Positions 16,890 through 24,972 of a stretch of DNA of 64,000 bases are shown here, in pieces (within the stretch, counting starts at the first letter, position 1; each line of letters opens with the position of its first letter). This stretch comes from Neorhizobium huautlense. GTDB lineage: Bacteria; Pseudomonadota; Alphaproteobacteria; Rhizobiales; Rhizobiaceae. Position numbers and translations under genes: made by a program. The notes under the pieces were generated by a model. That model was not told the origin of the DNA, did not search any database, and saw only the letters and a program-made list of their open reading frames with translations. The DNA lies in contig NZ_PVBM01000003.1 of NCBI RefSeq assembly GCF_002968575.1, positions 248,001-312,000 of the forward strand, read 5' to 3'.

Positions 16890-18674
16890 CTAGAGCAATG
16901 GGCGGTCGGCAGCCCGTGCAGGCCAAGTCGCGATCGGGCGCGATTGTCCTTTCATCGAGACGGTGAGACGGGTGAAGGTGTTGATGGAGGAATAAAGGCC
17001 GAAGAAGCGGTCGAGTATGCTCCCGAACAGGAAAGCCGAAGGGCGATCGATGGAAGCGGGATCAAATTCCAACACTATCTTCGTCCCGGGAACCATGCCG
17101 CCGTTGCCGAGCCGCGCGGTCGAATTTTCTGCCCTGATGCCGACCAAAGCGTCGACGAGCTGTTTCGTCTCCGGATTGTCACGGAAGGCATAGAGCGAGA
17201 GGACATCCTTCAGCGCAGCTCCTTCATTGTCGAAGAGCGAGAGGTGGTTCAGGATCAGATGCGACATCAATCGCCAGTTTCGACCGTCCTGGTCGTTCAT
17301 TCGCACCGAAGGAGTGGGCGGAATGAGAGCTTCCGCGCCGGCGACGGCCTCATGGCCCGATGCCAGCTCCAGCACCGGATGGCCGCCGCCAAAAGGAAGC
17401 TGTTCGGGAAGGTCGCGATTGATGCACAATGTATCGATGCTCGCCACAGCATCTATCGGCGCTGCGTAACGGCGGTCTCGATCGACGAAGGCAATTTCCA
17501 CATCGCTGGTTCGGTCATCCGCATCGAAACGCCGGTAAACCTGCCAGAAGGTGCTGCTTGTGGCGCTAGGGCGCTGGGAGCGGCCAAAGAAAGGTTGGCA
17601 GAATTGTTCCTCTCCCCGCGAACCGGTTAGTAATACGCGATCGACGGAGTAGATTTCCCGGGTCTTCTGGCGTCGCGCGTCCGGCATCAGACGATACTCC
17701 GTCCGCGTGCCGTCCACGGTGATGGGCTCACAGGTCTGCCGGAAGAGATTGACGATCGGGGTGGCGTGGAGAGCAAAATCGGCTGCCGAGATCATCCGCT
17801 CGAGTTTGGGGTCGGTATCTTTCAGGTAAACGAAGATCTCCAGGGTCTCGCTCTTCCAGACATCGAGGCCCTCGATGTCGATAAACAGAAACCTCTGCGG
17901 CAGCGCGAAGAATTCCGTAAGCAGCCGGTAGCCAGTAAAGCTGGGCGCCGGATAAGGCAGCATCGCCTCCTGAAGTTCGAAGCCCACCGGCTTCAGGTTG
18001 CTGCTCGGCAGGAAGATCGCCTGGTCATCGTCCGCATGCTTTGCGAGCGCGATCCCGAGAGACTGATTTACCAGCAATTCATAAATCGCGACGGCCTGCT
18101 GCCATGCTGAAGGGATGTGCAGGCGCAGCCGCTTCATTCTGAGATCGGCAAGCGGCCTGCGAGGGTCGAGGGAGCGGATCGACAGGCGCAGGCATCCGGC
18201 TATGCCGGAATAGGGAGGTGCAGGGGCGTTTATGGGCTGGCCCGATAGCTTGGCTGCCACGATCTCGATCGGTGCCATCTCCACATCCTGTGTGGTACGG
18301 AAACGGCAGGCTTCCCCCCCGACCGGTTCTGCAAGGATCTCCGTGTGCCGAGGCACCGACTGTATGGAGGCCAACGTGTCGCTTGGGCGGAAGCGTACGA
18401 TGCTCATCGAGGGCAGAGGGGCAAGATAGTGAGGATAAAGGGTCTCAAGCAGACCGTCGGTTAGTTCCGGAAATTCGTCGTCGAGCTTCTGGCGTATGCG
18501 TGCAGCTGAATAGGCGAAACTCTGGATAAGCCGTTCTACATGGGGGTCATCGGCGACATCTCCGGTCAAGCGCAGGCGACCGGCGACCTTGGGAAAGGAT
18601 TCGGCAAATCGCGCGGCCCGACGGCGAAGCGCTTTGAGTTCGTCATTGTAACGATGAAGGAAGCCTTCAGCCAT
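16890..18674 (-). CDS. tssF: T6SS baseplate protein TssF (ImpG)
   Basis: 594-residue baseplate wedge subunit. The N-terminus FLHRYNDELKALRRRAARFAESFPKVAGRL and the following DPHVERLIQSFAYSAARIRQKLDDEFPEL are the strongly conserved TssF opening (DUF879). Length is typical. It overlaps tssE by eight bases and precedes tssG. No defect seen. Confidence 0.94.
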   Translation of the reverse strand: MAEGFLHRYNDELKALRRRAARFAESFPKVAGRLRLTGDVADDPHVERLIQSFAYSAARIRQKLDDEFPELTDGLLETLYPHYLAPLPSMSIVRFRPSDTLASIQSVPRHTEILAEPVGGEACRFRTTQDVEMAPIEIVAAKLSGQPINAPAPPYSGIAGCLRLSIRSLDPRRPLADLRMKRLRLHIPSAWQQAVAIYELLVNQSLGIALAKHADDDQAIFLPSSNLKPVGFELQEAMLPYPAPSFTGYRLLTEFFALPQRFLFIDIEGLDVWKSETLEIFVYLKDTDPKLERMISAADFALHATPIVNLFRQTCEPITVDGTRTEYRLMPDARRQKTREIYSVDRVLLTGSRGEEQFCQPFFGRSQRPSATSSTFWQVYRRFDADDRTSDVEIAFVDRDRRYAAPIDAVASIDTLCINRDLPEQLPFGGGHPVLELASGHEAVAGAEALIPPTPSVRMNDQDGRNWRLMSHLILNHLSLFDNEGAALKDVLSLYAFRDNPETKQLVDALVGIRAENSTARLGNGGMVPGTKIVLEFDPASIDRPSAFLFGSILDRFFGLYSSINTFTRLTVSMKGQSRPIATWPARAADRPLL

Positions 18675-19176
18675 TTGCGGCCTCCACCAGAAAGCGTTGG
18701 GTGGAGGGATCGATTGTCGATTCGAAGCTGATCGGTGGCATGCCTTCGTGGAGGCGGAAACTTGCCTGGATCCTCATCCGTAACGCTCGCTCGGTCATTG
18801 TCCGGCTTTTCAGAATCGTTACGCGAATGTCGGAGAGGCGTGTCTCGAACATCGATATGCGCCGCTCGATCATTTGCGCCAGCCGGAGTTTTGCCTCGTC
18901 CGTGACGAGGTTGGCCGAAACCATCCCGTCGACGCCGTAGTTGACCAATGCATCCTTCAAGTCAGACAGCAAGGCGGGTGCCTCCGCCGGGCAACGGCGT
19001 GTGTTGAGCAGGGCCTCCAGATCCCTTCGAATGGCTTCCCGCATCTCTCGTGTCTGTACCGTCAGGCTTTTCGGCGCGTCGAAGGTCCGATCGGGAGCCT
19101 CATCAATCAGCCTGTCGAGGATCGACCGCGCCAAGAGGCGATCACGCGGGCGGTAGCGTTCGAGCGGGTCAACCAT
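18667..19176 (-). CDS. tssE: T6SS baseplate protein TssE (ImpF, gp25-like)
   Basis: 169-residue gp25-like protein that nucleates the sheath at the baseplate. The start at 19176 (MVDPLERYRPRDRLLARSILDRL) is the family N-terminus; the longer frame upstream is a shadow of tagJ. Typical features are ALLNTRRC and the C-terminal LRMRIQASFRLHEGMPPISFEST. It overlaps tagJ by eight bases and tssF by eight bases, so the three are translationally coupled. Confidence 0.91.
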   Translation of the reverse strand: MVDPLERYRPRDRLLARSILDRLIDEAPDRTFDAPKSLTVQTREMREAIRRDLEALLNTRRCPAEAPALLSDLKDALVNYGVDGMVSANLVTDEAKLRLAQMIERRISMFETRLSDIRVTILKSRTMTERALRMRIQASFRLHEGMPPISFESTIDPSTQRFLVEAANG

Positions 19177-19999
19177 GCGCAACCCGCTTGCTGGCAGTCG
19201 TTGTTGCAATTGCCTGCAGACTATTGGTTTCATGGAACGAAACCAGCTCCTCGCCGGCAAGGAAACAACGCTGGCCGCGGCCGGTGGTGATACCGGTCGG
19301 CTCATCGATCCAATCGCTTTCGCGCCCGAGCCTGAGTTGCGCCTCTTGACCGGTGCCGTAATAGATCGCCGGCAGAAGAACGGGGGCGACGGCACCGTCC
19401 GTCAATGTCAGTTCGGCAGGGCGGAAGGCAAGGTCGCGTGGTCGGGCGATGGGGGATAGGGTCACTTCTGCAATCTTGGCCAAATCGACCCAGAGATAGG
19501 CACCTCCGGTCATGATCACTTCCAGACCGTGCGGGAGGCGGTCATCCAGGTCGCGGAAATCGGAAACCTGTTTTCCGTTCCAGATCATCGGCCGTTCGCC
19601 GCGGCTTTCTTCCAGACTGCCAAGTGCGGTCTTTGCATCATCTGCATCGCCCCGGCGATGGGCGATGCCGAGACGGATGGCAAGTTTGTCCAATTCGCTC
19701 GGCCCTTGCGGCAAACCCGGCACCGCGCCGCTTTCAAACCATGCCTCACGGGCGACCATGGCGCGAAGTTCGTTGCGCAACAGAGCAAATCCCATCGTGC
19801 TCTCCGGAGCGAATGTCGCCGCGAGACTGCATTGGCTGTCGGCGCGTTCATAGTCGCCGGCGAGCACCAGCAGGTCGATGTAAAGGTGCCGCGCATGCTG
19901 GTCGGACGGCTTTCCCTTCAAATACGCCCTAGTCTCCTCCAGCGCGTCATCAAGAAGGTTGTCGCCCAGCGATCTGGCGATACTTTCGGACAGTGTCAT
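19169..19999 (-). CDS. tagJ: T6SS accessory protein TagJ (ImpE)
   Basis: 276-residue ImpE family protein. TPR-like helices occupy the first half (LDDALEETRAYLKGKPSDQHARHLYIDLLVLAGDYERAD), followed by the conserved ImpE region with MIWNGKQVSDFRDLDDRLPHGLEV and GGAYLWVDLAKI. TagJ binds the TssB sheath subunit in systems that carry it. The start at 19999 overlaps the stop of the upstream tssC in an ATGA. Confidence 0.9.
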   Translation of the reverse strand: MTLSESIARSLGDNLLDDALEETRAYLKGKPSDQHARHLYIDLLVLAGDYERADSQCSLAATFAPESTMGFALLRNELRAMVAREAWFESGAVPGLPQGPSELDKLAIRLGIAHRRGDADDAKTALGSLEESRGERPMIWNGKQVSDFRDLDDRLPHGLEVIMTGGAYLWVDLAKIAEVTLSPIARPRDLAFRPAELTLTDGAVAPVLLPAIYYGTGQEAQLRLGRESDWIDEPTGITTGRGQRCFLAGEELVSFHETNSLQAIATTTASKRVAHG

Positions 20000-21384
20000 G
20001 CGGACATCCTTTCGGGCACGGCAGCAGAATGGGTTGAGGTCCTGCCGGAGGTCGCGGTCTCGGCGATGAGGTGAAAGCTCGTGGAAACGTCGTCCAGCTG
20101 GAAATGGGGTTGCAGTCGGACAGTGCACGAGAAGGTGCCGGGCTTGCCTGGAATCTCGCTGACAACGATGCCGGCAGAGCGAAGCGGAAAACGGGTTCGC
20201 AACGCCAGATCGGCATCGTCGTTGCCGAGTGTGTAGCCGGTAAGCCAGTCCGTCAGCTTCCGCTCGATCGAAATGGCATCGGAAAGCTGGCCGATCTCGT
20301 CGCGCATGATGACCTTGAGGTAATGCGAGAAACGCGAGGCGCAGAGCACGTATTGCAGCATTGCTGCCAGGCGCGCGTTCTGCCGCGCGTGCTCGTTGGA
20401 ATAATGCGCCGGCGCGTGCAGCGACTGGTTCGAGTTGAAGATCGCCGAAGCAGAAAGATAGGTCGTGGCAATCGGGATTATTCCCAGATCGCTGAATTGC
20501 TGCTCTTGGGCGCTGGTGATCCGAATTTCGACCGGCGCCTGAGCTGAAAGCCCGTTGCTTTCGGTACCGAAGTCATACGGCCTCAATTCGCTGGCGCCGA
20601 GTAAGCCGCCATCGATGGCATCCTGGGTGACGCCGCGAATGTCTGCGAACCAGCCGGATTCGATGAAGTTGCGGATCACGACTGTAGCAAAGGCAAATGC
20701 GCCGTTGCCCCATAAAAGAGAACTGCCGTCGGCGGAGACGCTCTCCCGGAAAGGGAAACCGTCATCACGTCGGCGGGAATAAGGTTCAAGCGGCGGTCGC
20801 AGCAGGATGCGCGGCGCCACAAGCCCAAGGAAACGGGAATCTTCGCGGGATCGAAGCCCGTTCCAGCGGATTCGGCGAGGATCGTTCGCGAGCCATGAAA
20901 AATCGTGGACACGGTTCAGTTCGTCGAAACTTTCAAGCCCGATCGCTCCGGGCGAGGCGCCTGCTACGAAGGGGCAGAAAGCTGCTGCTGCTACCATGCC
21001 AAGCTGCGAGAGCGTGCTGATTGCATCGGCGCCCTCCGGTTCGTCAGGGGAGAAATAGTAGTCTCCGACCAGCAGGCCGAAAGGCTCACCGCCGGGCATG
21101 CCGAATTCGCGGCTGTAGACGAGTTCGAAGAGATGGCTCTGATCGAATTCTGCGGCGCGCTCCATACTGCGTGCAAGGTCTCGCCAGCCGACGCTTAAGA
21201 GTTTGATTTTGACGTCACCACCGCGGCCGGCCTGTCGCACCAGCATGGCAAGCGCCCGCCACCGTGCTTCCATCGCCTGGAAGTCCGGATGATGCAGGAT
21301 CATGTTGATTTGCTGGTTAAGCGCTTCATCGATCAAGGCGATTACCTGATCTGCGCGGCGCTGCCATGTGCTGCTCGAAGCCAT
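19996..21384 (-). CDS. tssC40: T6SS sheath protein TssC, second paralogue (ImpD, TssC40-like)
   Basis: 462-residue VipB/TssC family protein. It shows MEARWRALAMLVRQAG, FDQSHLFELVYSREFGMPGGEPFGLLVGDYYF and the C-terminal SRFSHYLKVIMRDEIGQ, all parallel to the TssC gene just upstream, so the two are tandem paralogues. A. tumefaciens also carries two, TssC40 and TssC41. Which of them builds the contractile sheath cannot be decided from sequence alone; the upstream copy is closer to canonical TssC. Confidence 0.88.
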   Translation of the reverse strand: MASSSTWQRRADQVIALIDEALNQQINMILHHPDFQAMEARWRALAMLVRQAGRGGDVKIKLLSVGWRDLARSMERAAEFDQSHLFELVYSREFGMPGGEPFGLLVGDYYFSPDEPEGADAISTLSQLGMVAAAAFCPFVAGASPGAIGLESFDELNRVHDFSWLANDPRRIRWNGLRSREDSRFLGLVAPRILLRPPLEPYSRRRDDGFPFRESVSADGSSLLWGNGAFAFATVVIRNFIESGWFADIRGVTQDAIDGGLLGASELRPYDFGTESNGLSAQAPVEIRITSAQEQQFSDLGIIPIATTYLSASAIFNSNQSLHAPAHYSNEHARQNARLAAMLQYVLCASRFSHYLKVIMRDEIGQLSDAISIERKLTDWLTGYTLGNDDADLALRTRFPLRSAGIVVSEIPGKPGTFSCTVRLQPHFQLDDVSTSFHLIAETATSGRTSTHSAAVPERMSA

Positions 21385-21458
21385 AGCCGTCCTGTGGTCA
21401 ATCCGTGAATCGAGAGGTCACGCGCGGCGCAGGGGATGGCGCCGCGCGTGCGGTCACA

Positions 21459-22940
21459 TCAGGATTTGGAGGGGATCCGAGCGACCATGCGAAGCGAGGT
21501 GGTCAACTCCTCCATCTGCAGCCAGGGGCGCATCCAGGCCACCGCATTGTAGGCTCCGGGTTTTCCGGGAACCTCCTGCACGGTGACTTTGGCCTCCCTT
21601 AGAGGGTACTTGGCTCTCGATTCTTCGCCCGCGTCATCGTTCGCGTTGACATAGTTCGAAATCCAGCGGTTGAGCCAGGCTTCACAATCTTCTGCTTCCA
21701 TGAAGGAACCGATCTTGTCGCGGCCCATGACCTTCAGGTAGTGAGCAAAGCGCGAGGTCGCCATCATATACGGCAGGCGGGCAGAAACGGCAGCGTTTGC
21801 AGTTGCCTCCGGCCGGTCGTAGAGTTTGGGCTTATGCGTGGTCTGGGCCCCAAAGAACACAGCATAATCGGTGTTCTTGTAGTGGCAGAGCGGCAGGAAG
21901 CCGAGTTTGCCTAGTTCGGCATCGCGACGGTCCGTAATGCCGACTTCCGTCGGGCACTTGAGATCGAGATCGCCATCATCACTGGAGAAGATGTGCATCG
22001 GCAGGCCTTCGACCTTGCCCCCGTTTTCGGCACCGCGGATTGCCGTGCACCAACCGCTCTTGGCGAAAGCCTCCGTCAGTCGCGTTCCCATCACGTAGGC
22101 AGCGTTCATCCAGCAATAGGAACCGTGCGGCAACTCACCGGTCTTCGATCCGTTCGTCTCGTCGTAGTTGAATTCGTCGATCGGGCTGGTCTTCGGGCCG
22201 TAGGGCATGCGGGCAAGAACACGCGGCAGGGCCAGAGTTACGAAGCGGGAATCGTCGCTGTCGCGCAGGCCGCGCCACTTTGCATATTCGGCTGTTTCGA
22301 AGATTTTCTCGAGGTCGCGAGGTTTGGCAAGCCCCCTGAAATCCTCAAAGCCGAACATGCGTGGGCTTGCCGCCGAGATAAAGGGCGCGAAGGCTGCCGC
22401 GGCAATCGAAGAGATGCCCTGCAGAAGCTGGACATCCTCGAACGAATTGTCGAATTCATAGTCGCCGACGAGTGCGCCCATGGGCTCGCCGCCAGGCGTT
22501 CCGAATTCGTCCTCGTAGACTGATTTGAAAAGCCGTGACTGATCGAATTCAACCGCCTTGGCCAGATCTTTGGAGATCTCCCGCTTCGAGGCATTCAAAA
22601 CCCGGATCTTCAAGTTGGCGCTCGTCTCGCTGTTTTTGACGAGATAGTTCAAGCCCCGCCAGGTGCCTTCCAGCTTGAGGAATCCGGGCGCCTGCATGAT
22701 GGCGGCAAGTTGCTCGGAGATTTTCTTGTCGATCTCCGCAATGGCGTTGTTCAGGGTGATCGTCAGATTGCGATCATAGGTGACGGTGCCCTTGAGGGCC
22801 TGGTCCGTCAGGGTACGCAGCAAGTCCTGGGCTCGGTTGGGTTCTGTCTGCCGGGTGGCAGCGACGACCTTTGAAAGCAGATCCTGATCCGGAGCGAATC
22901 CGACCTCTTCCTTCGTCTGCAATTGCGTGTCAGCGCTCAT
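21459..22940 (-). CDS. tssC41: T6SS contractile sheath large subunit TssC (ImpC, TssC41-like)
   Basis: 493-residue sheath subunit. Typical TssC sequence includes [52 protein letters not shown] and [21 protein letters not shown]. With TssB it forms the contractile tail sheath disassembled by ClpV. It lies 126 bases downstream of tssB, the longest gap in the operon, and 74 bases upstream of the second tssC. Confidence 0.94.
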   Translation of the reverse strand: MSADTQLQTKEEVGFAPDQDLLSKVVAATRQTEPNRAQDLLRTLTDQALKGTVTYDRNLTITLNNAIAEIDKKISEQLAAIMQAPGFLKLEGTWRGLNYLVKNSETSANLKIRVLNASKREISKDLAKAVEFDQSRLFKSVYEDEFGTPGGEPMGALVGDYEFDNSFEDVQLLQGISSIAAAAFAPFISAASPRMFGFEDFRGLAKPRDLEKIFETAEYAKWRGLRDSDDSRFVTLALPRVLARMPYGPKTSPIDEFNYDETNGSKTGELPHGSYCWMNAAYVMGTRLTEAFAKSGWCTAIRGAENGGKVEGLPMHIFSSDDGDLDLKCPTEVGITDRRDAELGKLGFLPLCHYKNTDYAVFFGAQTTHKPKLYDRPEATANAAVSARLPYMMATSRFAHYLKVMGRDKIGSFMEAEDCEAWLNRWISNYVNANDDAGEESRAKYPLREAKVTVQEVPGKPGAYNAVAWMRPWLQMEELTTSLRMVARIPSKS

Positions 22941-23066
22941 GTCGTGATCCTTTTTTTGAGAGCCGCGGTTTTGAAGGACGAGGTCCTTTCCCGAGAAATC
23001 CGTTGCTCAACCAAAGAGAAGCAAGAATTTGAAGATGCCCGGGTTTCCGGCCCGCACATCCCCCAT

Positions 23067-23591
23067 TCAATTGACCGGGTTCTTTTTTTCATCGGCTTTG
23101 TTGCCGCCAAGCTGAGCAACGAGTTGAGAAAGATCCGCCTTGTTCTGGAGAATGTCCTCAAGGAGCCGCTCCAGCTCCTCGGAGCGATCGGCCTTGCTCA
23201 TCAGGTCCCGCAATTCGTTTCGCGCATCCAGGAGCGCTTTCAGCGCCGGCACCTGATTGACGATCGAGCCAGGCTCGAAATCTTCCATGCTTTCGAATTT
23301 CAACGAAACCGGCAGCTGGGTTCCGTCGTTTTGCAATGTGTTGTCAACCGAGATGGTAAGGCCGGGTGTCATGCGGCGCATGACATCATCGAAGTTGTCA
23401 CGGTCGATCTGCACGAACTTGCGTTCGCCGAACGGCTTGAGGGGCTGCGTCGGATTTCCGGAAAAGTCGCCGAGAACCCCTACGACGAAGGGTAATTCCT
23501 TGACCACCATCGCGCCTTCGGTTTCCACCTCATATTTGATGTGGACCCGCGGTTTGCGCACCCGTTCCAATTTTTCATGCACACTTGCCAT
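23067..23591 (-). CDS. tssB: T6SS contractile sheath small subunit TssB (ImpB)
   Basis: 174-residue VipA-like subunit. [21 protein letters not shown] opens the protein and [13 protein letters not shown] follows, both family signatures; the C-terminus is Lys/Asp-rich. It pairs with TssC, and its helix is the usual ClpV/TagJ contact. An AAGGAGAA site stands upstream of the ATG at 23591. Length is normal. Confidence 0.94.
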   Translation of the reverse strand: MASVHEKLERVRKPRVHIKYEVETEGAMVVKELPFVVGVLGDFSGNPTQPLKPFGERKFVQIDRDNFDDVMRRMTPGLTISVDNTLQNDGTQLPVSLKFESMEDFEPGSIVNQVPALKALLDARNELRDLMSKADRSEELERLLEDILQNKADLSQLVAQLGGNKADEKKNPVN

Positions 23592-23678
23592 TAGAATTCT
23601 CCTTAATGCCGTCGGCGGATCGCGATTTAGGACTGTAAAACTGATGAGCGGGCCATGCCCTCATGATTGGGAGAACGT

Positions 23679-24740
23679 TCAGCCTCCCCGTTCAGCCAGA
23701 GGCTTGATGCCGGCCGCCGAGAGGACGGCATTGCGCGCCTGCTGTTCCGGAAGCAATTCAGCAAGAAGCTCCGAAAAATCCATCCGGGCCCGGCGGACGA
23801 GCGTCTCTATCGACATCGAGATCGGAGAATGTGGCTCGGTCCGACGAAAATAGCGGGCAATGGACGTCAGAAGCTCCAGCGCTTCCTCGCGTGAGCGGAT
23901 CGACTCCGCAGGGGGAATACGCATCGGGATTGATGATTCTTCAGCCTGATTGGCATTCGCCGCCTTCAAGTCGGGACCTGCCGTGAACGGCTCCGCCTCG
24001 TCTGGGGCGCTGAGACCTGCAATGACCCTGATTGCGGACGCGGCCTCATGTAACACTCTGCGTGTATTCGAGCTAGGCGGGGCATGCTCGCCGCAGCGAG
24101 TGTCAAGTATTTCGACCAGGCGATCGAAAGCAGCGATGCATTCCATGAGAACATTCAACTGGGCAGACATTCGTGCGACACCGGCGTCTGCTGCGGCCTG
24201 CTGGAGTTGCTCCCGGCGGGACTCTTCACCTGCGCGTTGTGACAGCTGAAAATCCCAAAGCGACAGTTGCCCGAATTTTCCGCCCGGAACCAATGAAGTC
24301 AGTCGGATCGCCTGAATAATCGTGCCTTCTCCACCGACACCATTGAGGCCGGCGAGCGGGGCGAAGCGCTCGTCAAGGTCCTCGTCTCCGATCGAATGAA
24401 GTGCATCAAAATAGTTGTCTAAAAGCGACATCATCGCGATGTAGACATCGCGCAATCCTTCAAAGCCCCGGAGCCTCAATTGGGCCTCTGCAAGCCAAGC
24501 CAATACTTCGATATCTTTACTCTGAGAAGAAAGAATGTGCAATCCCAGATTGCTAACCTCACTCCATTCAGGAGAAACACCAATAATTTCCCCTGGCGCC
24601 ATGCCGCGTTCTGCGGTCCTTGCAGCGCTCCTCGCGTCCTTAATTCTATAGTATATTTGCCGCAAAGAAGTATTATTGCGCAGATTTTCTCCGCAAGGTC
24701 TGTCTTCCGCAAGTGGATCTACTATTGCGAGGACATTCAC
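23679..24740 (-). CDS. tssA: T6SS protein TssA (ImpA)
   Basis: 353-residue TssA, which primes and caps tail-tube/sheath assembly. The N-terminal ImpA_N domain is visible: DPLAEDRPCGENLRN, PEWSEVSNLGLHILSSQSKDIEVLAWLAEAQLRLRG. The C-terminus contains EALELLTSIARYFRRTEPHSPI, the short-type TssA end. It is the first gene of the minus-strand operon and faces clpV across the divergent promoter region. Confidence 0.9.
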   Translation of the reverse strand: MNVLAIVDPLAEDRPCGENLRNNTSLRQIYYRIKDARSAARTAERGMAPGEIIGVSPEWSEVSNLGLHILSSQSKDIEVLAWLAEAQLRLRGFEGLRDVYIAMMSLLDNYFDALHSIGDEDLDERFAPLAGLNGVGGEGTIIQAIRLTSLVPGGKFGQLSLWDFQLSQRAGEESRREQLQQAAADAGVARMSAQLNVLMECIAAFDRLVEILDTRCGEHAPPSSNTRRVLHEAASAIRVIAGLSAPDEAEPFTAGPDLKAANANQAEESSIPMRIPPAESIRSREEALELLTSIARYFRRTEPHSPISMSIETLVRRARMDFSELLAELLPEQQARNAVLSAAGIKPLAERGG

Positions 24741-24972
24741 TCTTCATTTTCCCCCTAAAATCACCGGGTCCAGTACGTTATGCGGTATCTTGTTGCGCCT
24801 ATACTGGCTTGTCAACCGTGCTGGAAGCATGACAAATTTATGACTTCTCCCGATTCCAGCAATTTTGCAAATAGCGCGATTTTTGATCTGGACAAGCCCT
24901 GGTTACCGCCCTAGTTGTTGCCTCGCATCTAAGAGAACGCTGAATTTCGACGCAAAAGACAGGGCTTGGCGG
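24741..24972. promoter_or_regulatory. Divergent intergenic region between the imp (tssA) and clpV-hcp operons
   Basis: 232 bases separate the divergent starts of tssA and clpV, so promoters for both T6SS operons must lie here. The stretch is clearly AT-richer than its surroundings. I could not identify a convincing sigma-70 pair, a sigma-54 GG-GC element or a strong palindrome by eye. The assignment rests only on gene orientation. Confidence 0.5.

Noticed and set aside
24865-24972. Longer N-terminal extension of ClpV
   Set aside because: The 36 extra residues do not resemble Clp_N and the ClpV family start fits 24973.
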